Below, piece after piece: positions 26,910-37,042 of a DNA stretch of 64,000 nt (position 1 is its first letter; the number at the start of each line of letters is the position of its first letter). The position numbers and the translations under genes were made by a program. The notes below the pieces were generated by a model. That model ran no database searches. It was not told the origin of the DNA and worked only from the letters and a program-made list of their open reading frames with translations. The stretch lies in assembly GCA_011800805.1 (NCBI GenBank), contig MPNW01000240.1, positions 60,375 to 124,374 of the forward strand, in the 5' to 3' direction. The DNA is from Hirudo medicinalis. Its lineage: Eukaryota; Annelida; Clitellata; Hirudinida; Hirudinidae.

Positions 26910-27934
26910 GTCATTGTCGTTATCATTATCATTATAATTATCATATCATCATTATTATTATTACTAATAATATTTACCTTCAGGATCAGGTGATACTTGA
27001 GTATGCGCTGCACCGGCTTGAACAGGTAGGTATGGAGTGGCAAGGGATGCTTCAAGAATCTTTGGCAGTCTTTCACGAAGTTTTCAAGCTCAGGAATGTT
27101 TTTGAACCGATCCAGGGTACTGATTGATCTGAGGATGCCACCAATTCGTTCGTTCCATTGTCAGTGTGCGACTATTAACACGTCCGAGCTAATTACAGCC
27201 ACGTGGTAAATTTACTCCAATGCACGTAGACGGGTGCTCAGGTAAGATGAATTGATAGGCAGGTAAACAGGTAGATTTATAGACAAGTTTATAGGTTTAT
27301 AGACAAGAGGGTAGACAATGATGTCTACGAGGACGTAATGATTACACAGATGGAGGTTAATTAACACGCACAAGCACATATAAACACACACACAAACAAA
27401 CACACACACAAACAAACACACACACACACAAGTCCTACCTCTGGTAGTTGGTGCAGTAGTTCGTATAGATGTTGAATCCATCCTTGTTGTCGATGAAGAC
27501 CTGACAAACCTTCTCAGCGTCGTCCTGTTGCTTCAGTAGCAGCTTCAACAACTTCCTGCAAATCAACAACCACTATCACTTCGGCGACAAAACATTGATG
27601 ATAATGACGACGAAGACGACGACGATGCTGATGACGATGATGATGATTACGCTTCATTACTCGGTGTTATTGTATACTTATGCGACTGCTAAATATGACT
27701 ACATAACATTATTATTGATTGAAATTGTTAATTGGCCTACGAATCAATAAATGTTTGGAACTGTAACTTGTTAACTACTTGACCTTAACAACCTCAACAA
27801 CCTTAACAATCTCAACAACTTCACAATGCAGTTGAAGATTCCTTATTCAATTGAGTCACTATGGTAGGACATTTGCATTTCAAACAGCCAGACAATTGGC
27901 CCCTTTAACCGATGATGATGATGATGATGACGAC

Positions 27935-28013
<79 letters not shown>

Positions 28014-28133
28014 TGATGATGATGATGATGATGATGATATGACGATGACGATGACGACGTTGACGACGATGACGACGATGACGACGATGAAGATCTTNTC
28101 CACTTATCCGATGATGATGATGATGATGATGAC

Positions 28134-28216
<83 letters not shown>

Positions 28217-28609
28217 CGACTATGGTGTGATGATGATGATGATGGTGACTATGGTGTGATGATGATGATGATGATGACGACGACGACGACGACGACGATG
28301 ATGATGATGATGACTATGTCTTGCACGTAATTGAAAATATTCGGAGATTAAAGGAATCTATCAAGTAGTGACGATGATTGTGGGAATGTTGATGATGACG
28401 ATGATGATGATGATGATGGTGGTGACCTGTTGAAGCTGTAGATGCTTTTGATGTTGCAGAAGACAGCATGGAGATCATCTTTGGAGAAGCTGAGATTGTT
28501 GGACATTGGAACCCTGTAACCCTGGGTTGAAAATTTCAAAGCCAATAATGAACGCACCAGCAATAATAATAACAACAGCAGTAATGACGATGATGATGAT
28601 GACGACAAC

Positions 28610-28680
<71 letters not shown>

Positions 28681-30783
28681 CAATAATAACAATAATAATA
28701 ATGATATTAATAATAATAAAAAAAAATAATTAATAGCAATAAAACAACAACAACAACAACTAGTTTCACAATGGGTTTGTGAACATAAAATATAACCACA
28801 ATGAGTGCAATCATAAGAAGGCAGTGGTAATGATACCAGTGAAAAGGAGAAAACTAAGAAATTGAGCACAGAAACTTCATGCAAAACCAAAATGTCTCAC
28901 ATCCGCAAGGAAGTGTGCGTGAACCAATCTTAAACATGAAACGCAACAATTATCGTCAAGGGCCACTGTTAACCATCCTTCAACAAAAACTCCAGCACAC
29001 CACGCACAAGTTATGTGACAAGTTATGTGCGTGCACAAACAAACTAACGCACGTGAGGTCCAAAGGAAGATACATTTAAACTCTCAACAACAGATCATTA
29101 GATTTCGTTAAGTCTTATAAATGGTCTTAATTAGGTGTTTATAAATATTATAAATATATTTTAAACGAACCATAAGCGTAATTTATTTATTTTATAAATA
29201 ATATTTTGAACACAATTCATTTGAGTCATGTGCAGTAACAAATATTAAGATTGTAAAGATAACTAGCTTTTCTAAACTGGCTTCACCAGTCCAACTCATA
29301 TGTTAACCATTATAATTAATTTTATTCTTTACGTCCTTCAGCCAATTCAGCCAATTACCTGCCCTCAAAGAACCGGGTGATTAGGACGTGCTCCCTCAAA
29401 GGGACTCGAACCCGTGCCGCCATCGCGAGAGGCGAAGTCCAAAATATTAGACCATGCGGGAACAAAATGTTCGTTGCTTTCAGTAGCTCTCGAGTTTAAA
29501 GCTAAAGTTTAAAGTATGCGATTTAGGAAAAGATGAAAGTTGGAAAACTTGAAAGTTGAAAATATCACGGTTGACCTAAGAATTGCAGAGAATGACGTGT
29601 GCAAATTTCAAGTCGCTATGTTCACCGTTTGGAAGGAGTTCTTGGGACAGACAGACATACACACGCACTATCTCTTTTATATTATAGATATAATAATATA
29701 ATTGTCATCCAATTGTTATCAAATGTTGTCAATTATCAAATGCTAAAAATTTAAAATATGGAGTCAAGAATTTGTTCCAGAAGAAATTAAATTTGACAAA
29801 ATTAAGGAGAAAATTCATTGGAAATAATTTCTAAAACAGTTTCAAACAAATTAAGTGCACTAATTCCAGGGATTTTTAATTGCAAGGAAACTTACGAATG
29901 GCGGACGATCCATTCTTTACGATATTTTACATCAAAATTGCATCGTTCGTCACATCTGCACGTCGTGTCATCTTACATTAAATACTTGCCTAACAAACAC
30001 GTAAACGGTATTTGATCCGCTTAATCACTTGCACAAACATCCATGCATCGGAGCAGACAATACATTCGTTTGTCTTGCACAAACAAGCATCAAAAAACAT
30101 AGTTTTGGCACTTGTTTTAAAACAAATTTGTGAAAGTGAACTAAAATTAATTTCAATGGAATTCCATTGAAAATTAAATGTACCTGGTCGATGTCCTTGA
30201 GATCCCTGACGTACGACTTCTCGGTACCGATCAACTCCTTGAGGACGTTGCCGACGTAAAGCGCATCGTGGGTCGAGCACGAGTCCTCCATCGGGGAAGG
30301 AATGTCGAGAGAACCTGGAGAACGAGGTCGACTTGGAAGCTCCAAGTCCGAGTTGTTTTTTGAGTTTTTTGGTGATTTGGAAGAAACATCTTTTGCCAGT
30401 TTCGATAGTTTGCTGCATTTTTTCTGCAATTTGAAGTTGGCGTTCTGGTGAGGAGGTTCCGTTTCGTCGCTGTTTCTGGAGAACGATTTTGACAGAATCA
30501 TCTTCAATGATGAAATTGACGAGCTCGAACCGTTCGAGGTCACGCTCGGCCTTCTCAACTCGTGAACCTGGTTATTCTCCTGCATCCTCACGTCGAGCTG
30601 CTCGGACAAACCGCTTGGCATTGAAAGGGAAGCAGTGGAGGTGAAGAGTGTCACATCTCCAACAATTCCAAATCCAGAAATTGAAGCGTTAGTGAGCTGA
30701 CTGTTGGACTTATTTTTCTGAGCATTGGTCTTTATGAATTTATCAAAAATATTTGTGTGGGAGTTATTTGAATGTCCAGACAT
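18967..30783 (-). CDS. PLEKHG-type Rho guanine nucleotide exchange factor (DH-PH domains)
   Basis: Eleven exons, minus-strand order: 30,184-30,783, 28,427-28,521, 27,439-27,555, 26,978-27,119, 23,707-23,862, 22,674-22,721, 21,785-21,901, 21,482-21,577, 21,200-21,311, 20,933-20,958 and 18,967-20,826. They sum to 3,369 bases (1,122 aa) with consistent phases. The start ATG follows an in-frame stop. Residues 1-175 are Ser-rich and disordered. A DH domain runs from about 176 (YVGNVLKELIGTEKSYVRDL) to 355, including FKPVQRILKYHLILK, the conserved QRI-KY helix. A PH domain spans about 372-475 (FLFEKGILITKKR; ARSLEEKRVWCREI). The DH and PH motifs resemble PLEKHG1/2/3. Exchange factors of this group activate Rho-family GTPases; which one is activated here is unknown. 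The 620-residue tail, mostly one exon, is acidic and Ser-rich with a basic patch (KSRIGKRRSRSLENLKVV). Its introns hold most of the window's microsatellites and two SINEs. Confidence 0.88.
21961..22015 (+). repeat. (ATT)n microsatellite
   Basis: ATT run in the intron upstream of the exon at 21,785-21,901. Confidence 0.75.
22258..22280 (+). repeat. (CATGT)n pentamer run
   Basis: Four to five tandem ATGTC units in an intron of the RhoGEF gene. Confidence 0.7.
23060..23312 (+). repeat. (ATC)n compound microsatellites
   Basis: Tandem ATC units at about 23,098-23,170 and 23,265-23,310, with a less repetitive middle. Intronic in the RhoGEF gene. Confidence 0.85.
23464..23535 (+). repeat. (GAT)n microsatellite
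   Basis: About 24 GAT units with one GCT interruption, intronic, followed by an AAT run. Confidence 0.9.
23893..24062 (+). mobile_element. tRNA-derived SINE, family A
   Basis: The head reads like a tRNA gene: GGTTGGCTCAGAGGGTT fits an RNA polymerase III A box (TGGCTCAGAGG), and GTGTTCGCAACCC about 60 bases on fits a B box. A body follows with GGCGCTATATAAATGG and the copy ends in GCTTAT repeats. The CTATATAAATGG tail recurs in the copy at 47,288-47,520. It sits antisense in a RhoGEF intron, starting about 30 bases before the acceptor of exon 23,707-23,862. Confidence 0.7.
24110..24165 (+). repeat. (ATC/GTC/GTT)n microsatellite
   Basis: Trinucleotide series changing from ATT to ATC to GTC to GTT. 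Confidence 0.8.
24478..24578 (+). repeat. (ATC)n microsatellite
   Basis: ATC and GTC units followed by a short ACC block, intronic. Confidence 0.85.
25200..25402 (+). repeat. (ATT/GTT)n microsatellites
   Basis: Two trinucleotide blocks at 25,203-25,318 and 25,360-25,402, intronic. Confidence 0.8.
25928..26080 (+). repeat. (ATC)n imperfect microsatellite
   Basis: ATC, GTC and ACC units with many interruptions, intronic. Confidence 0.75.
26322..26500 (+). repeat. (ATC)n microsatellite
   Basis: About 20 pure ATC units followed by interrupted ATC and GTC. It produces the poly-His and poly-Asp ORFs at this position. Confidence 0.9.
26676..26970 (+). repeat. (GTT)n and (ATT)n block with an N at 26,798
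   Basis: GTT/GCT units up to 26,760, a short unique segment with one N at 26,798, then ATT and GTT units. Ends about 8 bases before the donor of exon 26,978-27,119. Confidence 0.8.
27363..27431 (+). repeat. (CA)n-rich run
   Basis: CACA and CAAACA units ending 7 bases before the donor side of exon 27,439-27,555. Confidence 0.8.
27912..28318 (+). repeat. Long (GAT)n compound array with an N at 28,098
   Basis: About 400 bases of GAT and GAC units, with short unique islands near 28,080-28,110 and repeated GACTATGGTGTGAT islands near 28,217-28,260. It fills an intron of the RhoGEF gene. The segments CCGATGATGATG at 27,909 and 28,108 begin two similar arrays. Confidence 0.92.
28391..28426 (+). 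repeat. (GAT)n run beside a splice donor
   Basis: GAT units followed by GGTGGT, ending at the donor of exon 28,427-28,521. Confidence 0.75.
28561..28732 (+). repeat. (AAT)n microsatellite
   Basis: About 25 pure AAT units with AAC and GAC edges, intronic. Confidence 0.9.
29322..29463 (-). mobile_element. tRNA-derived SINE, family B (copy 1)
   Basis: On the minus strand the head reads like a tRNA: CATGGTCTAATATTTTGGAC, then the CTCTCGCGATGG segment, then the B box GGGTTCGAGTCC. It resembles tRNA-Glu in its A box and CTC region, but the anticodon stem does not pair properly and the body continues past a tRNA end to a GGACGT...AATAAA tail. A better A box (TGGTCTAATGG) is kept in the copy at 47,328-47,456. 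Intronic in the RhoGEF gene. Confidence 0.65.
29480..29700 (+). mobile_element. LINE 3'-end fragment (possibly RTE-like)
   Basis: The segment ending GGGACAGACAGACATACACA then CGCACTATCTCTTTTATATTATAGAT has the general form of 3' tails of RTE-like elements in many animals. There is no coding sequence. The assignment rests on remembered tail shape only. Confidence 0.35.
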
Positions 30784-32494
30784 GTTTAACTTGGTGACTT
30801 CACTGAGGCTTTTAGGTCACATCTGCCACCTAAATTTAGATAAGATTGTCTTTCAAAACATTCAATCGAATTTTATTTCTAGTCGGAAATATAAATAACT
30901 TTATGAATTTATTTTGAATTAAAATTTTAAACAACATTTTGGAATTAAAATTTGTAGGTCATGTAAACTAATTAATAGCAAATGTTGTTAAAAATTCTTT
31001 AAAAGACAAATATTTATTCCTCGCCAAGAGGAATTGGAAAAGACCAACTAATAAACAAATAAACGAATTTCTGACCAGTAAATCCAAGATTTGAAATTTG
31101 TAATATTATGAAAAGAGCCAGTAGAACATGACGACGCGAAATAACATTGACATTGAGAAATCCATATCGAATTTAAGTCATCGTTGAACATTCGAAACAA
31201 CAAACAAAGCGCTAAGGTAAGCCAGGTACGCTTGCCAACACAAACTTCATGTACTAATTGCGTATTGCATATTCTTGTCTCATCTAAGTTTCCTTCAGAT
31301 TACGATAGTTCAAGTTTATCCTAAATTGTTTATTACTAATAAATAACCTAGTCTAATTAGATTTTGTTATAGCTCTTTAAGAAAGAATTTATAAGAAAGT
31401 TAGTTTCATTTTCCGGACTTCCATGAAATCGTTTAACTTAGGTTGCATATTTCCAAAAATTAGATGCAAGTTACGATTACAAGTCATTTCACTCTAATAA
31501 AATTCTTTAAATCCGTCCTTCGTCAGAAAGTCAGAAGGTTTATCAGAAAGCAAGAACACAGAAACTGAAACATCAAGAAAATGCAACACCTTTAGAGCTT
31601 CAATTTCAAAGATTTCTGTTATTAAAATGCCACACATATTTTACCTTGAAAAACTTAAGCATTAGACAAAATTACAAACGGGGTGAAGGAGAGATCTTAT
31701 TTAAGTTGTTTTCAGACAAGCCTTTGTTCAACTTTCCCAAAGTAGCTGACGACCACTAATTTTGAAATATGCACCAAATTTTGCGACTTTTTAAAAGTAT
31801 GTAAAATTTAAGGCTGTAAAATGTTGTTAGAAATCATGCCTTGGTTGTTTTGTGAATGGTACAAAAGTGATTCTCAACACGACTTAAAGATTCGAATCGA
31901 TCGTCTTTACAATGCATCAACCAAGAGAATGTCTGCGGCGTTTCCACAAGGATATCGAGAAATTTGACAATAATCGTTCATTTTACGGTTAAATTCATTG
32001 TTAATCTATGGTTGCTTAAAGTCTTAAAACTTCAGCATTAATGCAAAAGAGTTTGATAAGGAAGGTCCCAATGTATGATTCTTTAATCCACAGAATTATT
32101 TGTATTCAAGACTAAAATTGTTGCTAAACAAAAGATATTTTATTGTCAATGATATCAAATATTATCAATGATACTGAATTAATAGTTGTATAATAACTGA
32201 TGAAAATCCATGCTCAAGCGTTTCTTCTTCGCATTTATGAAAAAATTGTTAACTTTGCAAATATTTTTTGTTTTTGTAACATTTGTTTAATGTGTGATAT
32301 ATTTAGCAAACTAAATATTAAAACAAATTATTAATGATTTTACACTTCACTTTTAATGCGGGCGGCATATTTGAAGTTGTTTTTTGCCATAAATTGAAAA
32401 CAAGTCTTCGAATCGCGTGCCAAGTCTAGTTTCGATATAAATTTAATTTTCTTTCTCTGATCAAGTTTGGATTTCGTTCCATCGTTGAAGTAGC
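30784..32494. other. Divergent intergenic region between the RhoGEF and the SPGGTP gene
   Basis: Both flanking genes start away from this 1.7-kb AT-rich stretch, so it should hold both promoters or first non-coding exons. No TATA box, initiator or repeat stands out. Confidence 0.4.
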
Positions 32495-34197
32495 ATGGAA
32501 GAGGATTCTCCAAACGCCGACGACGTGTTGATGAGTTTCCAAGAATATTTGGAGGAACCGAGTTTAATGCGAAAATCCTACTGCAATCCACTTCAAAAGG
32601 AAGATGATGTTAAGAAAGTGACTTATATTACCACAGAGCGAGCCATTCAAGTTTGATAAATTTGTCTCGAGCTTTAGACAAAAAAATGCAACCAATTTTT
32701 ACCCTTTAGGAACTTTTGGATTTTTGCAAAGCAAATCCATGTGTCTATAAAGATATTCTTAAAAAACGAAAGATGGATGCAATCCAGAATTCAGGAGTAT
32801 TTTCCTCTCTAAAGGCAACTTATTTTGTTGATTAAAATAAAATTGTATTGTATTCAGATCAACAGATTTGACACTATTGAACATATAAACATGAACTTTG
32901 AGGATGTATTGAGATAACGTGGAAATAACATATTGTCTGTGGCAGGTTTTCTTCTACAAAAGTATTTTTGGAAAGAGATTTTTAAACTCACTCATCACAG
33001 AAGAAGAATTCGAACAAAAGTTTAACAACCTACTGAGGGGCATCGAGGTTCTTCAGGAGCACAACAGGGGTACGTTGAGCCTAGATCTATGCATTTTATG
33101 TCGATATGTTAGCTTACTAAAAATGATTGCCATTTGTAGAAATTTTTTACAAAGATGTGCACGACAGCACGCAGTCGTTTGAGGCTTCCAGCATTATCGA
33201 GGACCTGAGAAGCAAACATAAGAGGTTCACCTTCAACGACATCAAGGAAAACATCGCCGATTCACCACAAATTAATAAAACCGATTCGACTCTTTTCACA
33301 AAATCATTTGTAAGGAAAAGTTTGTCAGAATTTCGGACGAATGGCAGTAAGAGACGATCTGACCTCAATAGAAATATTTCTATTCTACCACCACCACCAC
33401 CTGTTTGTTGCCTGGAAACATCGGTGGACAACTTGCCACTTCCACCTCCACCGCTTCCAGCCAACTTGTTGTTTCTCTCCAAAAAATCATCAAACCCCGT
33501 TGCACGGAAGAGGAAGTTCGACGTGAGTCAAAACATTCTATCGGAGTTATGATGGACTTTAGTAAAAATTGAGAAATTGAAGTTTTAGTTTGGTGAATTT
33601 TTTTGACATATTTTGTGCAATGTTTTCTTGTTTGTTTTTTTAAATTTGTCTAAGTTTTAAATTGAGCTATCTTGGATTCATACAATCATGAAGCTCATAC
33701 ATTTGGTCACCTTTTTTACAGGATGCAGACATCAGAGATGACGATAACAAAGCAAAAAAGCCAACACCTCGCTTCAAAAGGTACTTGTAAGTTCTTGAAG
33801 AGTTCAGTTGTTTCCTTCTAATGTCGATCAAAATGTCATTTCAGTCCTCCTAGGCTCACTCTGCACGACGAGATTCTCAAGGCAAATCAGAAGAAGTTTC
33901 TGAGATCAACCAATATTGAGAGGTAAATGTTCTAATTTTACATAAATAATACTGCATGGCTATAGCTAATGAGTGATGAATTAATTCACAAATATCAAAA
34001 ATGAAGATCTCGCTTTTAATTTTAGATCGCCAGGTGGTACTCCCCTCATCAATCCTTCGACCAGCAACCCATGCGACGAGGATCTCACATCAACTCTGAG
34101 GAAAGTTTTAGAAACGAAGTTTGCCAACATTCGCAGCCCCAGTCCTGCCAATACGTCGTCATTCAATCATTCGTACAACTCCTTCTCAGATTATTAG
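32495..34197 (+). CDS. Proline-rich protein with an SPGGTP box (MTFR/PRR11-like C terminus)
   Basis: Seven exons: 32,495-32,608 (donor could instead be at 32,617), 32,710-32,796, 32,946-33,069, 33,140-33,522, 33,722-33,786, 33,845-33,922 and 34,026-34,197. They sum to 1,023 bases (340 aa) with matching phases. There is no signal peptide or membrane segment, so the product is intracellular. Residues 70-108 are helical (KFNNLLRGIEVLQEHN). Two proline runs lie at about 191-195 and 209-216. After a basic KRKFD patch comes PPRLTLHDEILKANQKKFLR, then ERSPGGTPLIN (SPGGTP at 285-290) and a short tail. A proline-rich stretch followed by 'LRSVERSPGGTP'-like sequence is typical of the mitochondrial fission regulators MTFR1/MTFR2 and also of PRR11. 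The N-terminal half does not show the MTFR hallmark, so subfamily and function are unsettled. Confidence 0.6.
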
Positions 34198-34330
34198 CGG
34201 CATAATATTCTGCTGATTGTTTTATTTTTAAATCGTCTGAGCTGTTATGAAAACATCCTTCATTTCATATACTTTATTTCTGCTTTTTAATGTTTTATTC
34301 CAACCGACATATCGAGCATTTTTATCGAAA

Positions 34331-34336
34331 AATAAA
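34331..34336 (+). promoter_or_regulatory. Polyadenylation signal
   Basis: AATAAA 134 bases past the stop of the SPGGTP gene and 183 bases before the next start codon. Confidence 0.5.
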
Positions 34337-34518
34337 AACGACAGAATGCAATGGCGAGAGGTGCACTTAAAAGTTCTGGAAGTAAGCAGCATGTAGCATG
34401 CATGGTTGATGTACGCTGGTCTGCTGGCTCGAACTGATGTTATCAATGAGCACACAACGCTCAACGGCTGGAGTTCTGAAGCTACGAAGTCATCTTTTGT
34501 TTTTAGAAAACTTTGTTT

Positions 34519-37042
34519 ATGTCGTTTGGATTGTTGCGCTTGTGTTTGATCTTTTTGATGTCAGTTGCCGGACAGCAACAACACACAGGTAAGTGGATGG
34601 GCCGTTTCTCTATGCATGCTTATGGAAGTGGATGGTATGATTTGAATATCCAAAGGTCCGTGCGATAATGCGAGAATTATAAAGGATGATTGGAGGTATC
34701 CTTCGGAAGAGAACGAAAGAAAGTGCGATAATCGTCTGAGGTCGGGCATGTGGTACAAGTTCAAATACCAGGGACAGTCAGCTGTGGTGGCACAGGGACC
34801 TATAAAGGTAATAAATGTCACTGCATGTGTCAGGCGCGTTTCTGTTCCTCGATTTGTTATTGGATTGCTTTCTTTGCAAGGAAAACCACTGCAGCACCTC
34901 TGGTCCAATATCCGTGTCCCTCCAATCGGACAATCACCTTTATCCACCTCCCCCTGGGCAGTCTGCTCTTTATAAGGCGTGTGTGCACGTGACTGTGATG
35001 GGCGTGGTAACCTGTGTCGACCACCTGACAATCCCACTGCTCGTCATGACCTGCCCTGACAATGACGTAATCTACTTCGTCAACAAAACCATCAGGGAAT
35101 GTCCGTCGGCATTTTGCATCACAGGTCGTAAATGCTTTGATTATATTGTGGATTTGCTTGTCGACCATTCGTTCATTGATTTATTACAGGAAGAGACGAG
35201 TTAGTGGACAGATATTATTTGATAGGTAAATATCTGGGTATTTGTTCTGATTTATATCTTAAAAAATTTAATTTTTAAAAGGTAAGTATTTTTGTTCTGC
35301 TTTCACTGTAAATTAGTTCACGTCCGTGATTACTTGTCTGCTGTATGCAGATGTAATTGAAGATGAAAGGTACTACAGCATACAACCGCCCGACAAAGTA
35401 GGTTTCAAACTTAAAAGTATTGCATTAAAAAAAAGACTGACCGTTTGATAACACATTTCATGTCAATAACTGAACTTGTTCCTAACTAAATCAACAAAAC
35501 CCACTGCATTTAATCCATCAATTAGTTTAACTTAATTTGCATCTTTTAAATTTCAAACGAAGAGCACTTTAGAAATACAACAACTGACTCAATCACAAGT
35601 GGACGGCATAGTAACCTACGTAACGAACCGACAAAGCGATGAGGTGAGCTCATTATAAATCAGATTTCATTTCATTCGCTAGAGTTGAAACACAGTTTTC
35701 AGTCAGTCGCTAGGATAGAAGAATTGAAGAGGCACATTGCAAAGGCCTTGAACCTCAAGTCGTGGAGCAACTGCCTTGGTGGATCAGCCAACAGGTCCAC
35801 CAGCTGCCTTGACTACGAAAAGTCCCTCATCAGGTCAAGCATCACAGCCCTCGGCCACATCATAAGCGAAGATTCGAACGATACCTGGACGGATGGAGCC
35901 TCCTTCTTATCTGACATTCACGAGGAAGTCAGAAACGCTTCAAGACTTTCATACGAGTCTTCCATGTTGAAGTTTGCCAGCAGTTTGTGCCAGGTTCAGT
36001 CGGAGGACATCAAGGTTATCCACTTGAATCCGAGGACGACCCACAATTCGACAAGAACATCTCTCTATGTCGAAAGTTTCTGTGGGTTTAGACTTCATTT
36101 AGACATTTTAACTCTGCAAAATTTAATGTTAATTAATGTTCGTTCATAATTGGAAATAAAAAGTTAAATTGTTTTTTTCTCAACAGGTGGCATTGCACGA
36201 GGATCAGATCTAATTCGCGCATTGGTTTGGATGAATTCCACTGAAATCCTGAGTTCCTTAGTTGTTTTTATTTGTACATTATTTTACGTAATCACCTTTT
36301 ATTGAACATCACAACTTCATTACACCAGGTTGAAGCGGACGTCATCTTGATCTTCAAAGGATTTCCAGTTGATCAACTGCCAAGCACCATAATTCCTGAG
36401 TTTTGGATGAACTCGGGCGTTTGGGTGTCCATATTTTGTTGCAGTTTCGTTGTCCTCTCCTCAATTTCTATGGTTTATTTCTTCTTCAGCATCAAATGTG
36501 TCGCTAACAACCACATGAACCAGAAAGAAAAGATTGTGGGTTTTCAAGTATGTCTCATTTAAATTACATTAATACTAAATCATGCATTCATTCCTCATCA
36601 GTTCGTAATTGATTGTGACGGAAAGACACAATGGCTGAGCGGCCCCGGTAAGAGACGCCCCAATAGAGGAAGAAGCAGACGTAACACACTGACCTCCGTA
36701 TCAAAAGAGGCTTTCCAACGTCAAGTGTCTTCGATCAGCGGCAGAAGATTTTCTTCGACATCCAAGTCAACCATCATCTCCTACTTAAAAACGCCACCAA
36801 GCCGAATCAAAAACTGGTTTAAAGTAGAGGAAAAAGAGACCTCTCCAAAAGAGCTGAATGAATCGAATAGACAGGAAAGCAGAAAATCTCATCTCACGAG
36901 TTCAAATCGAGCACAAGTGGACGATGACATGGGGTGGATGGTCCCTCTGCAAGAGTTTAAGAAGTCACTTCCAGTCCCGAGGCTCGTTGTGGACACGAAA
37001 CGTCACAACAGGGGAACGCGAGACATTTTAGCACTCAATTAG
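34519..37042 (+). CDS. Single-pass membrane protein with uromodulin-type D8C domain
   Basis: Ten exons: 34,519-34,588, 34,656-34,807, 34,881-35,124, 35,190-35,225, 35,351-35,397, 35,563-35,643, 35,703-36,081, 36,187-36,260, 36,329-36,547 and 36,602-37,042. They sum to 1,743 bases (580 aa), with all phases consistent. A signal peptide (LLRLCLIFLMSVAG) is followed by a cysteine-rich region at about 26-155 with the landmarks of the uromodulin/GP2 D8C domain: PCDNARIIKDDWRYP, CDNRLRSGMWYKF, NHCSTSGP and VMTCPDNDVIYFVN ending in CPSAFC. Next is a helical ectodomain with several N-glycosylation sites, then VILIFKGFP and PEFWMNSGVW just before one membrane helix at about 392-415. The 165-residue cytoplasmic tail is basic and Ser/Thr-rich. 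The stretch before the membrane recalls a GAIN domain of adhesion receptors, but no cleavage motif or seven-helix region follows. Ligand and role are unknown. Confidence 0.75.

Noticed and set aside
28348..28890. 180-aa Leu-rich ORF on the minus strand
   Set aside because: The Leu run is the (AAT)n/(ATT)n repeat. Only the part at 28,427-28,521 is coding, as a RhoGEF exon in a phase set by splicing.
29381..29463. Functional tRNA-Glu gene on the minus strand
   Set aside because: The anticodon stem does not pair properly, and the same sequence with an extra tail occurs as a SINE at 47,328-47,456.
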